Shown in pieces: positions 35,191-44,500 of a DNA stretch of 64,000 nt (within the stretch, counting starts at the first letter, position 1; each line of letters starts with the position of its first letter). A program made the position numbers and the translations under genes. Below the pieces are notes generated by a model. It worked only from the letters and a program-made list of their open reading frames with translations. It was not told the DNA's origin and made no database searches. Source of the DNA: JAEUJM01 sp044221555 (GTDB lineage: Bacteria > Actinomycetota > Acidimicrobiia > Acidimicrobiales > DATDAH01); NCBI GenBank assembly GCA_044221555.1, contig JBGAOY010000002.1, positions 124,001 through 188,000 of the forward strand. The letters are read 5' to 3'.

Positions 35191-36509
35191 TCGGGCCCGG
35201 CCCGCGCCGCCCCCGGTCGGCGGAGGAGGCGGCGCTGGTGGCAGAGGCGGCCCGCCTCTTCCCCGAGGGCACGCGCGGGCCGTCGCTCGACGAGCGCCGC
35301 AAGTTCGTCGTCGACCGGGCCCGGGGAAGCCGGCTGTGGGACTGCAGCGGCAACGAGTACGTCGACTACCTGCTGGGGTCGGGGCCCCACGTGCTGGGCC
35401 ACGCCCACCCCGCGGTGCTCGAGGCCCTGGGGCGGGGTGCGGCCGGGGGCACGTCGCACCTGGTCCTCACCGCCGCTGCGGTGGAGTTGGCGCAGGCGCT
35501 GTGCGACACCGTGCCCTGCGCCGAGAAGGTGTCGTTCCACTCGACGGGCTCGGAGGCCACCTTCTTCGCCCTCCGGCTGGCCCGCGCCGCCACCGGGCGG
35601 GACAAGGTGCTGAAGTTCGAGGGCGCCTTCCACGGCATGCACGACTACGCGCTCATGAGCACGCAGTGGAACTGGGACCCGCCGCCGTTCCCCACCGCGG
35701 TCGCCGACAGCCACGGCATCCCGGCCGCGCTGGTCCCGGAGGTGCTGGTGGCACCGTTCAACGACCTGGCCACCACCGAGGCGATCATCGGCGAGCACGG
35801 CCACGAGCTGGCCGCGGTGATCGTCGAGCCGATGCAGCGCACCTTCGTCCCGGCGCCCGGCTTCCTGGAGGGGCTGCGCCGGGTCTGCTCGGCCGCGGGG
35901 ATCGTGCTGGTGTTCGACGAGGTGGTCACAGGGTTCCGCCTGGCGCTGGGCGGCGCCCAGGAGCGCTATGGCGTCGTCCCCGACCTCTGCGCCGTCGGCA
36001 AGACGATCTCGGGCGGGCTCCCCTTCGCCGCCATCTGCGGCCCGGCGGCGTTGCTCGAGCTGGCCGACCCGGTCCGCCGCCTCTCGGGTGCGCCCTTCAC
36101 CATGCAGACCGGCACCTACTCGTCCAACCCCCTGGCCATGCACGTGGCCCTGGCGGTGATCGGCGAGCTGCGCCGTCCGGGCTTCTACGAGGAGCTGGAG
36201 GCGACGGGCCGGGCCCTCATGGACGGGCTGCGGGTGGCGCTGGTGGATGCCGGCCTGGCCGCCCAGGTGCTGGGCGAGCCGTCGGCGTTCCACACCTGGT
36301 TCACCGACCAGCCCGTGTTCGACCACCGCTCCAGCCTGGCCGCCGACGCCTTCGCCAACCTGGTCTTCACCGACGCTCTGCTGGACCACGGGGTGCTGCG
36401 GGCCCACGAGAAGTTCTTCGTGTCGGCGGCCCACACCGCCGAGGACGTCGAGGTGACGCTCGCGGTCGCTCGTGCGGCCGCGCTCGCGGTGGCGGAGGCG
36501 CAGGCATGA
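35187..36509 (+). CDS. Class III aminotransferase (glutamate-1-semialdehyde aminomutase-like)
   Basis: A 440-residue PLP-dependent enzyme starting at GTG 35187. Visible elements are HSTGSEAT (cofactor phosphate region), FEGAFHGMHDY, the conserved FDEVVTGFR and the PLP lysine Lys272 in VGKTISGGLPF. The closest family look is glutamate-1-semialdehyde 2,1-aminomutase, but that activity serves tetrapyrrole synthesis and no hem gene is nearby; in this context it is probably an aminotransferase on a substrate shared with the sulfotransferase and SDR neighbours. Confidence 0.88.
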   Translation: MIGPGPRRPRSAEEAALVAEAARLFPEGTRGPSLDERRKFVVDRARGSRLWDCSGNEYVDYLLGSGPHVLGHAHPAVLEALGRGAAGGTSHLVLTAAAVELAQALCDTVPCAEKVSFHSTGSEATFFALRLARAATGRDKVLKFEGAFHGMHDYALMSTQWNWDPPPFPTAVADSHGIPAALVPEVLVAPFNDLATTEAIIGEHGHELAAVIVEPMQRTFVPAPGFLEGLRRVCSAAGIVLVFDEVVTGFRLALGGAQERYGVVPDLCAVGKTISGGLPFAAICGPAALLELADPVRRLSGAPFTMQTGTYSSNPLAMHVALAVIGELRRPGFYEELEATGRALMDGLRVALVDAGLAAQVLGEPSAFHTWFTDQPVFDHRSSLAADAFANLVFTDALLDHGVLRAHEKFFVSAAHTAEDVEVTLAVARAAALAVAEAQA

Positions 36510-36535
36510 CGCCGGCCGGCCACGGCCCCCTCGGT

Positions 36536-36585
36536 GAACTGGCGCCCGATTCGGGGGCCAGGACGACCGGATCGGGCGCCAGTTC
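36536..36585. terminator. 15-bp inverted repeat after the aminotransferase gene
   Basis: GAACTGGCGCCCGAT (36536-36550) and ATCGGGCGCCAGTTC (36571-36585) pair perfectly across a 20-nt loop. It could act as a terminator or attenuator within the cluster, or be a dispersed palindromic repeat. Confidence 0.5.
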
Positions 36586-36627
36586 GGGTGTCTCGCCGTC
36601 GATGGTGGCGGCGTCGGGCCCGGGACG

Positions 36628-37713
36628 GTGGCGGGCGTGAGGCCGCTGGTGCTGGTGACCGGGGCGTGCGGCAACGTCGGCGCCGCGACGGTCGCCGAGT
36701 TGGCGTCCCGCGGCCTGCGGGTGCGGGCGCTCGACCTGGCCACGAAGAAGAACCGCACGGTCGCCGCGGGCTTCAGCGCACGGGTCGAGCGCTGCTGGGG
36801 CTCGGTCACCGACCGCGACCTGCTGAGCCGGGCCCTCGGTGGCGTCGACCACGTGCTGCACCTCGCGGCGGTGATCCCGCCGGCGACCGACGCCGACCAA
36901 CTGGCCGCCTACGCCGTGAACGTGGGCGGCATGCGGGCCCTGATCGACGCCGCGGGCGCGGCGGCCTCGCCGCCGGGGTTGACCTTCACCTCGACCGCGC
37001 AGGTCTACGGGCGCAACGCGTCGGCAACCGGCCCGCGCACGGTGGACGAGGAGCGCCACCCCGAGGACACCTACTCCCGCCAGAAGGTCGAGTGCGAGGA
37101 CCTGTTGCGGGCCTCGGAGCTGCGCTGGACCATCTTCCGGCTGGGCATGACGCCACCGGTGGCACTGGTACCGATCATCCCGTTCGTGTTCGAGCTGCAC
37201 CCGGAGACCCGGGTGGAGTTCACCCATCCCCGCGACGTGGCCGTGGCGCTGGCGGGCACGGTGGGTAACCCTCAGGTGGAGGGGAAGACCCTCAACATCG
37301 CCGGTGGCGCCGACCGGCGGGCCCTGTACCGGGACTGGCTCAACGAGAGCCTGGCGGTGATGGGGGTGGCGCCGCTGCCCGTCGAGGCCTTCGGCGACCG
37401 TCGCTTCTACACGGACTGGCTCGACACCGACGAGTCGCAGGCCCTGCTCGACTACCAGCGCCTCTACTACGAGGACTACCTGTCCGACATCCGCAGCCTG
37501 TTGGGGCCCCGGCTGGCGGTGATCAGGTCGGCGGCACCGGTCGTCCGCCGCTTCATCCTGGCCAACTCGCCCTACCTCGGCGGTGCGCAGCGGCACCGTC
37601 CCGTCGTCGCCGCCCGCTCACAGCTGGCCCGCGCCCGCCGGGCCGCCCGCTCGGCCCGCCCCTGGCTCGACGACTACCGCAGCTTCGTCCTGCGCCGCCC
37701 CCGCCGGCGCTGA
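36628..37713 (+). CDS. NAD(P)-dependent epimerase/dehydratase (extended SDR)
   Basis: A 361-residue extended short-chain dehydrogenase. The Rossmann motif is VTGACGNVGAATV and the catalytic pair is YSRQK, with TFTSTAQVYGR supplying the preceding Ser/Thr. A substrate-binding C-terminal half follows, and the last 70 residues are strongly Arg/Ala-rich. The start is GTG 36628; a GTG three codons later is also possible. It could act on a nucleotide sugar or a steroid-like alcohol; the neighbouring sulfotransferase would fit either. Its stop codon lies in the loop of a GC hairpin. Confidence 0.85.
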   Translation: MAGVRPLVLVTGACGNVGAATVAELASRGLRVRALDLATKKNRTVAAGFSARVERCWGSVTDRDLLSRALGGVDHVLHLAAVIPPATDADQLAAYAVNVGGMRALIDAAGAAASPPGLTFTSTAQVYGRNASATGPRTVDEERHPEDTYSRQKVECEDLLRASELRWTIFRLGMTPPVALVPIIPFVFELHPETRVEFTHPRDVAVALAGTVGNPQVEGKTLNIAGGADRRALYRDWLNESLAVMGVAPLPVEAFGDRRFYTDWLDTDESQALLDYQRLYYEDYLSDIRSLLGPRLAVIRSAAPVVRRFILANSPYLGGAQRHRPVVAARSQLARARRAARSARPWLDDYRSFVLRRPRRR

Positions 37714-37722
37714 CGCCGGCGG
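37701..37722 (+). terminator. GC hairpin spanning the stop codon of the SDR gene
   Basis: CCGCCGGCG / CGCCGGCGG form a perfect 9-bp stem around a CTGA loop containing the TGA stop. A GCTGACGCCGGCGG sequence also occurs at the stop of the operon 1 Mam-like gene (15258-15271). It may act as a terminator directly at the end of translation. Confidence 0.45.
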
Positions 37723-38431
37723 CGGCGGGTGCTGCGGGTCGCGTCGGCGGCGGGCGGCGCCTGGTCGGCAGCGGCTTGGGTCTGTTGGCCGGCTCGAGGT
37801 GTCGAGGGGTTGGGCAGAAGGACGCGAGGGAGGAGTGCTGCTGGAGGCGGGTGCTGCGGGTCACGTCGGTGCCGCCGCGTTCCTGAGGCGGGTGCGATAC
37901 CACAGTCACGGGGGGTGACATTTCTGCTCACCGGCAGTGGAGTCACCCCACTGATATCACGCTTCGTGATCCTCCTCGCCGGCCCCTTCATTCTCGAGGC
38001 AATAGCGGTCGAATTCCGGGGGCTATTGCCTCGAGTTTGCACGGGTGTTCTGCAGTGACCACAGCCCGTGAGATTCGTGCGCTCGGGCCGCGTCACCGCC
38101 GGCGAGGGTCGAGCGCCGCGGTCGAGTGATGCCCCCTCCTCCCTCGCGGCTTCTCGCCGACCGGCCAACGCCCGAGTCGGCCGGGCGGCCCACGCCGCGA
38201 CCGACCCAGCCCCTGGAGGCGGATGTGAGCTCGTCGCATTGGCCTGGCCCCCACCTTCACGGCGGCTCTCGCCCGACCGCGAGCAACGACGGTCGGTCGC
38301 GCAAAGGTGTCGCCGGGTCGCGCCTCGGGATCCGCCGATCGCCACGGCGCGCCGTCGGGAGGGTCCTTCTCCTACGCTCTCGCTGTGATGGCCGGATCGG
38401 GGGCGCGACCGCGAGCGACGAGGGGGCGCCG
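37714..38431. other. 718-bp stretch without a convincing gene
   Basis: No reading frame here has a ribosome-binding site or family likeness. It holds a 17-bp direct repeat (ggcgggtgctgcgggtc at 37724-37740 and 37846-37862), a locally lower-GC block at about 37910-38050 and a strong inverted repeat at 37993-38035. The last 60 bases probably carry the promoter of the SUKH-like gene. Confidence 0.6.
37993..38035. repeat. 14-bp perfect inverted repeat in a lower-GC island
   Basis: CTCGAGGCAATAGC (37993-38006) pairs with GCTATTGCCTCGAG (38022-38035) across a 15-nt loop. It is the most AT-rich part of a very GC-rich window. It could be a terminator-like RNA hairpin, an attachment-type site or a protein-binding site. 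Confidence 0.7.
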
Positions 38432-39070
38432 GTGAGCAGAGTCGTTTCGGCGCTCGACGCCCACGTCGAGGCGATCCGGCGGGCCACTGGGGGTCCGGTG
38501 CCGCAGCTGAACCCCGGCCGTCCGCGCGAGGTCGTCCGGCGGATCCTGGCGGAGCTCGTCGAGGACCCGGTCGACGACCTCGTCGATCTGTGGTCGTGGC
38601 ACGACGGCGAGGCGGGTCCCGCCAGCACACTGTTCTGGACGGGCGGCGGAGCCTTCTACTCCCTCGATCGCATCATGGCCGACCTACCCATGATCCGGGA
38701 GTCCGTGGCCGACGACCGAGCCTGGTTCGAGGCCGAAGGGTTCGACTGGCCGTACGGACCGGATGACGTCGTTCCTGTCCTCTCCACGGGTGAACTCACG
38801 CTCGTCGACTCTGGGTCGAGCGCCCGCCGGGGGAGGGTCTATCTCCACCCCGCCCCCAGTGACGCGGAACCGGCGTTCGAGATGTTTCCCTCGCTCGCGG
38901 ACGCGATCGACGCGGCCCGCTTCTGCGTCGAGGCCGGCTACTGGGTCCCCGAGATCGTCGATGGCGTGATCCAGAACATGTCGGTTCCGGGTCGGGACAA
39001 CTGCGTCAGCCGCTGGGACCTCACGTCGCCGCCCTTCCTGATCGGCCCTGCTCCGTCGTCGGGCCCATAG
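38432..39070 (+). CDS. SMI1/KNR4 (SUKH)-like protein
   Basis: About 212 residues from GTG 38432, which has GGGGG five bases upstream; the frame is open further upstream but loses coding character. After a helical start comes DDLVDLWSWHDGEAG, like the conserved L-x-x-W-x-W-H-D-G turn of SMI1/KNR4 domains, and a beta-rich part with VPVLSTGELTLVDS. SUKH proteins often serve as immunity proteins against secreted toxins, but no toxin gene is adjacent. The family call rests on this motif pattern only. Confidence 0.5.
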   Translation: MSRVVSALDAHVEAIRRATGGPVPQLNPGRPREVVRRILAELVEDPVDDLVDLWSWHDGEAGPASTLFWTGGGAFYSLDRIMADLPMIRESVADDRAWFEAEGFDWPYGPDDVVPVLSTGELTLVDSGSSARRGRVYLHPAPSDAEPAFEMFPSLADAIDAARFCVEAGYWVPEIVDGVIQNMSVPGRDNCVSRWDLTSPPFLIGPAPSSGP

Positions 39071-39094
39071 CCGCCGCGCCGCCACGGCGCCGGG

Positions 39095-39838
39095 TCAGCA
39101 GCCGAGGGCCGCCGCGTCGAAGGGGGGTGGGATGGCGTCGAGCGACTCGAGGCTGCTGAGGTCGGTCACGATGGCGCCCGCGTCCCACAGCTGGATGTTG
39201 GCGAACAGCCGGCCGGTGCCGACGATGGCGATGGCGGTGGGATAGACGGCGAGGTCGCGGCAGACCTGGACCGAGCCGACCTGGCCGGTGGCGCCGTCGC
39301 AGCCGCCGGGCCCGGTGGGGGCGATGGTCTCGGCCTCGAACTCGGTGAAGGCCACGGGCTCGATCGCCGTGGTCAGGCACAGTGGCGGCAGGCCGTCGAG
39401 ATCGAGGCCCCGGAACACCGCGGTGAGGGTGGCGCCGCCCGAGTACCACTCGACGGTCAGGTCGTGGTCGACCGCCCACTCGTTCAGCTCGTCACGGGCC
39501 TGGTCGTTCTCACCGCCCACCCGGGCCACCGGCACGTTCGCCGCCGGCGGCGGGGCGGTGACCGTTGTCGTGGACGGCGGCGGCGCCGTCGTGCTGGGCG
39601 CGGTGGTGGCGTCCGACGACGTCGCCGACGAGGACCCGCCGGACCCCTCGTCGCCCGAGTCGCTGGAGCACCCGGTGGCGAGTGCGACGAGGGCGGCGAG
39701 TGCCACCGCCACGTTCACCACGTGCGTCCGAACCCGTCGGCGCCGGGGGGCGCACGCCGATCGAGGTGGAGCGGGGGACGGTTCGCGCCCGGACCCGGAC
39801 CCGGAGGGACGAACCGGAGCCGGGGGCGCCGCGGTCAC
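39095..39838 (-). CDS. Probable secreted lipoprotein of unknown function
   Basis: The signal segment VAVALAALVALATGC ends in a good lipobox, followed by a Ser/Thr/Pro-rich linker and a compact domain with four further cysteines. I give the start as GTG 39838, which overlaps the aldehyde dehydrogenase stop (GTGA) and supplies the Arg-rich segment before the hydrophobic core. A shorter start at GTG 39721 would leave no positive charge. The mature part (about 180 residues) is not a family I recognise; it would sit on the outer face of the membrane. Confidence 0.7.
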   Translation of the reverse strand: MTAAPPAPVRPSGSGSGREPSPAPPRSACAPRRRRVRTHVVNVAVALAALVALATGCSSDSGDEGSGGSSSATSSDATTAPSTTAPPPSTTTVTAPPPAANVPVARVGGENDQARDELNEWAVDHDLTVEWYSGGATLTAVFRGLDLDGLPPLCLTTAIEPVAFTEFEAETIAPTGPGGCDGATGQVGSVQVCRDLAVYPTAIAIVGTGRLFANIQLWDAGAIVTDLSSLESLDAIPPPFDAAALGC

Positions 39839-41400
39839 CGGAGGCCCGGGATGCGGCGCAGCAGCCGCAACGCGCGGGTCATCAGGCCGGCCCACTTCTG
39901 CACCTCGAGGCCGGCGAAGGGGGCGATGGGCACCAGGTGCTGGACGGCGACGGTCTGGGCGTCGGTGTACTTCACGATGCCTTCGGCGCCGTGGCGCCGG
40001 CCCAGCCCCGACTCCTTGAACCCGCCCATGGGGGCGTCGAGCGAGCCCCATGCCGCGGCGTAGGCCTCGTTCACGTTCACCGTGCCCGACTGCAGGCGGG
40101 CGGCGATGCGCCGGCCGGCCCCGGTGTCCTTGGTCCACACGCTGGCGTTCAAGCCGTACTCGCTGTCGTTGGCCCGCTCGACGGCCTCGTCGACGGTGGA
40201 GAAGCGGTACGTGGACACGACCGGGCCGAAGGTCTCGCTGCGGCACACGGTCATGTCCTCGGTGACCCCCGACAGGAGGGTGGGCTCGTAGAAGTACGGC
40301 CCCAGGTCGGGTCGGGCCGCCCCGCCGGCCAGCACGGTGGCGCCCGCCGCGACGGCGTCGGACACGTGGGTGGTCACCGTGTCGAGCTGGCTCTGCGACA
40401 CCAGCGAGCCCATCTCGGGGCCCCACCCCAGCGACGGGCCCAGCTCCATCGACCGGATGCGCTCCGCGAACCGCCCGACGAACTCGTCGTGGATGGCGTT
40501 CTGCACGTAGAGCCGCTCCATCGAGATGCAGAGCTGGCCGCCGTTGGAGAAGCAGGCCCGCACGGCCCCCTCGACGGTCTTGTCCAGGTCGGCGTCGTCG
40601 AGCACCAGCATGGCGTTCTTGCCGCCCAGCTCCATGGAGGCGCCGATCAGTCGCCCGGCGGCCTCGGCGGAGACGATCTTGCCGGTCGCGGTGCTGCCCG
40701 TGAACATGATGTAGTCGACCCGCTGGATGAGCGGGCTGCCCAGGCCGGCGCCGCTGCCGGTGACCACCTGCAGCACCTCCTCGGGCAGGCCGCACTCGGT
40801 GAGGGCGTCGGCGGCCCACAGCGCCGAGAACGGTGTCTGGCGATCGGGCTTGACCACCGCGGCGTTGCCGGCGAGCAGGGCGGGCAGGGCGTCGGCGATG
40901 CCGAGGACCAGCGGGTAGTTCCAGGGGGTGATGAACCCGATCACGCCCTTGGGGTGGTGCAGCTCGGTGGTGCGGGTGAGGGTGGGCAGCGCGCCCCGGC
41001 GCCGCTTCGGGGCCACGTGCCCCCGGCCGTGGTAGGCGTAGTACCGGGACGTCAGCGCGGCGTCGAGCACCTCCTCGAACGCGTGGCGGCGGGCCTTGCC
41101 CGACTCGAGCTGGATGAGGTCGAGGATCTCGTCCTGGCGGTCGAGCACCAGGTCGTGGAACCGCAGCAGCACCTTGGCCCGGTCGCCCCAGGGCCGTGCC
41201 GCCCAGGCCACCTGCGCGGACCGTGCCCGCCGGACGGCCTCGTCGATGTCGTCCTCGGTGCCCGCCGGCGTGCGGCCCAGCACCTCGCCGGTGAACGGCG
41301 CGGTGACCTCGATCTCGTCGCGGGCGTCACCGGCCAGGGTGACCCGCTTGGTGAGCCGCTCGACCAGCGCGGCCCGGGCATCGGTGACGAGTGCGGACAT
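39835..41400 (-). CDS. Aldehyde dehydrogenase family protein (succinate-semialdehyde dehydrogenase-like)
   Basis: A 521-residue NAD(P)-dependent aldehyde dehydrogenase from the ATG at 41400, with GGGAGGT five bases upstream. The active-site features are complete: FTGSTATGK (cofactor), MELGGKN (general base Glu) and NGGQLCISMER with catalytic Cys291. KPDRQTP is in the cofactor region. The overall pattern resembles the GabD2/succinate-semialdehyde dehydrogenase group of actinobacteria. A 30-residue C-terminal extension (APFAGLEVQKWAGLMTRAL) may associate with the membrane. Substrate is inferred. Confidence 0.92.
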   Translation of the reverse strand: MSALVTDARAALVERLTKRVTLAGDARDEIEVTAPFTGEVLGRTPAGTEDDIDEAVRRARSAQVAWAARPWGDRAKVLLRFHDLVLDRQDEILDLIQLESGKARRHAFEEVLDAALTSRYYAYHGRGHVAPKRRRGALPTLTRTTELHHPKGVIGFITPWNYPLVLGIADALPALLAGNAAVVKPDRQTPFSALWAADALTECGLPEEVLQVVTGSGAGLGSPLIQRVDYIMFTGSTATGKIVSAEAAGRLIGASMELGGKNAMLVLDDADLDKTVEGAVRACFSNGGQLCISMERLYVQNAIHDEFVGRFAERIRSMELGPSLGWGPEMGSLVSQSQLDTVTTHVSDAVAAGATVLAGGAARPDLGPYFYEPTLLSGVTEDMTVCRSETFGPVVSTYRFSTVDEAVERANDSEYGLNASVWTKDTGAGRRIAARLQSGTVNVNEAYAAAWGSLDAPMGGFKESGLGRRHGAEGIVKYTDAQTVAVQHLVPIAPFAGLEVQKWAGLMTRALRLLRRIPGLR

Positions 41401-41529
41401 GGTGGACCTCCCACGGCACCTCGGCCGGTGCCGGCGGCGATCCTACCGGCGCCGGTCGGGCGCGGGCCGGGCGCGGGCGTCGCCGGTTCGCGGTGCTCGG
41501 ATGGCGGGGGTCGTAGGCTTCGCCGTGGG

Positions 41530-44500
41530 ATGGACGGCGCCCGCGACCTCGACGACCCGGCACCGGCGTCAGGGGGGCCGCCCCCGTTCGTGGGCCGCTC
41601 GGCGCCGCTGGCGCTGCTCGACCGTTGGTGGTCCGATGGCTGCGACGGCCGTCCCCGCACGGTGCTCGTGGCGGGCGAGGCGGGCATCGGGAAGTCGCGC
41701 ATCGTCGGCCGGTTGCTCGAGGCCGCGTCGGCGTCGGGCGGTCTGGTGCTGTCGGGGGTGTGCCACCAGGGGCTCGGCGTGCCGTACCTGCCCCTGGCCG
41801 GTGCGCTCGGCGGCCTGGGGCGGGTCGGCGGAACCGGCGCCGGGCGCGACGCGCTGGCCCGCCTCGTCGACCCGGCCGTGGTGGCGAGCGGATCGCACGA
41901 CGAGCGAACGGCGGGGTCGGACGAGGCCGCCATCCGCCGCCTGACGATGTTCGTCGGCGTGGCCGAGGCGGTGCTCGAGGCCGCGGCCGACCGTCCGGTG
42001 CTGCTGGCGGTCGACGACGTGCACTGGGCCGACCCGGCCAGCGTCGACCTGCTCACCCACGTGCTGGCCACCGCGGCCCATCGGGTGCACACGACGACCG
42101 TGCGCCTGATGGCCGTCCTCGCCCACCGTCCGGGCGAGTCCCCCGACCATGTCGGCCGCTTCCTCGATCGGTTGCGGCGGGAGGAGACGACCCGCGAGCT
42201 GGTGCTCGGGGGTCTCGACGAGATCGAGACCAACGAGCTGTTGCTGTCGATCGGCCCGGCCCGCCCGGCCCGTCGGTTGCTCACGTCGGCCCACGAGGCC
42301 ACGCGAGGGAACCCGCTGGTGCTGCGATCGCTGTGGCCGCGCCTGGTGGCCTCCGGTGCGGTCCGGGTCGAGGGAGGGGAGCTGGTGGCGGTCGACCCGT
42401 CGGCGCTCCTGGTGGGAACCGGCGACGCCGCCGACGCCCTACGGGCGCGGGTGGACCGGCTCGACCAGGAGCACCGCGACGTGCTCGTCGACGCGGTGCT
42501 GCTCGGGGACGCCGGCTCGCCGTTCGACCTGGCCACCGTGCGGGGGGTCTCGTTCGACTCGCTGGCGCCGGCCCTCGACCAGCTCGCTGCCGCCGGCCTG
42601 CTGTACACGACCGGGGCGGTGCTGCGCCCCGACCACCCCGAGCTGCGGGCCGTCGCGGTCGCGTCGCTGCCCGCCGCGGAGCGGGCCGACCGGCACGCCC
42701 GCATCGTCGAGCGGCTGGGCCCGGCCTCGGGGCGTGAGCCCGCGGTCGACCCCCTCGACCTGGGCGGGCACGTGGTGGCCGCCGGCGAGCACCTCGATCC
42801 CGACCGCGGCCTCGAGGTGCTGGCTCCCGCCGCGGAGCGCGCCTTCGGCCTCGGCGCCTGGGACACCTCGGCTCGCTACCACGACGCGGCAGTGGCCTGC
42901 ATCGACCGGGGGGCGGTGCTCGACGATCCCGATGGCCTGGCCGGATTGCTCCACCGGGGCCTCGTCGCCCACTTCCGCAACCACGACGCGGCGTCGATCG
43001 ACCGTGTCGGTGAGCGGCTGGTGGAGGAGGCCCGGGCCCGCGACGACATCGACCGGTGGGCGGAGGCGGTGATGATCGTGGCGCGCGCCCGGCTCACCCT
43101 CGGCACGGCCACCCTCGGGCACGGCACCGACGAGCGGCCGCTGCTCGACCTGCTCGAGCACCTCGGTGACGATCGTCCGGTGCTGCGGGGGAAGGTGCTG
43201 GGTGAGCTGGCCGAGCTGCATTTCAACGCGTGGGACTTCGAGGCCGGCATCCGGTGGGCGACCCTGGCGCGGGCGGCCCTGGCACAGACGAGCGACCCCG
43301 ACCTGGGCGCGAGGGTCGAGTTCGCGGAGGGGCTGCAACACCTCGGCCGCCTCGAGTTGGCCGACGCCGAGCGATGCTTCGGGCGCAGTCGCGACCACGC
43401 CGACCAGCTGGACGATCCGTGGCTGCGGGCGTGGGGGCGCGGGCGCCTGCCGGCGGTCCTGTGGGCGGGCGGGCGCATCGACGACGCCCTGGCTGCGGTG
43501 GACGAGGCCATGCGCGTCAGCGAGGCCAACCACGACTGGGCCGAGCTCTCGCTGGCCGATGCCTTCGGCGCGGGCCTCGCCGCCCTCCAGGGACGGTTCG
43601 CGGCCGTCGAGCACCTCGCGGCGGTGGGCGTGGCGAACTACCACCGCTCCGACTACTCGTTCACCCCGTTGGTGCTCTACCCCGTCCTGGCGGTGGCGCG
43701 GGCGCTCCGGGGCAACCTGGGCGGCGCCCGCGCCGCGGTGGCCGACTGGCAGGCGGCGGGTGACCACGGGCAGGCCGGGCGGTTGCTGGTGCTGTGCCAG
43801 GCCCTCGGGGGCGAGCCGATCCCGGGTGACCAGGCCGCCGGATGGGAGGCCCTGCCACCGTCCGAGCCCAACCTGCTCACCGTGCCCGAGCTCGCGGCCC
43901 AGGTGGAGATCGGCGTGGCCACCGGGCGTGACGATCTGGTGGTCGCCGCCGGCCCGGCCCTGCTCGAGTTGCACGACCGCGGGGTGCGAGCCGTGGTGGG
44001 CGGCTGCTCGTCGATCGCCCGCCTCCTGGGCGTGGTGGCGGCCACCGACGGACGACCCGACGACGCCGACACCTGGTTCGCGGCGGCCGAGGCCGACGCC
44101 GCCCGTTGGGGTGCCGAGGCCGAGCTCGCCCGGGTGTGGCTTGACCGCGCCCGCCCGCCGCTCGCCGGTGACCGAGCGCGTCGCTCCGAGCTCCAGGACG
44201 GCCTCGAGCGGGCGGCGTCGACCTTCGACCGGCTCGGGATGCTGGCGTTCGTCGAACAGGCGGAGCGGCGGTTGCGCGCCGGCCTCGGGGCGACCGGCAC
44301 GGCACCACGCGTGGGCCGGCGCCGGCGCGTCCTGCTGGTCACCGACATCGTCGACTCGACCCGGATGAACGTCGCGGCCGGTGACGACCGGTGGCGCTCG
44401 TTGTTGAGCGAGCACGACCGGGTCGTCCGGGCGCTGCTCCGCGACCACGACGGCGTGGAGTTCAAGCACACCGGCGACGGGCTCTGCGCGTGGTTCGACG

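Noticed and set aside
37729..38058. 109-codon open frame in the gene-free stretch
   Set aside because: No ribosome-binding site, repetitive Gly/Arg/Cys-rich start, and it runs through the inverted repeat at 37993-38035.
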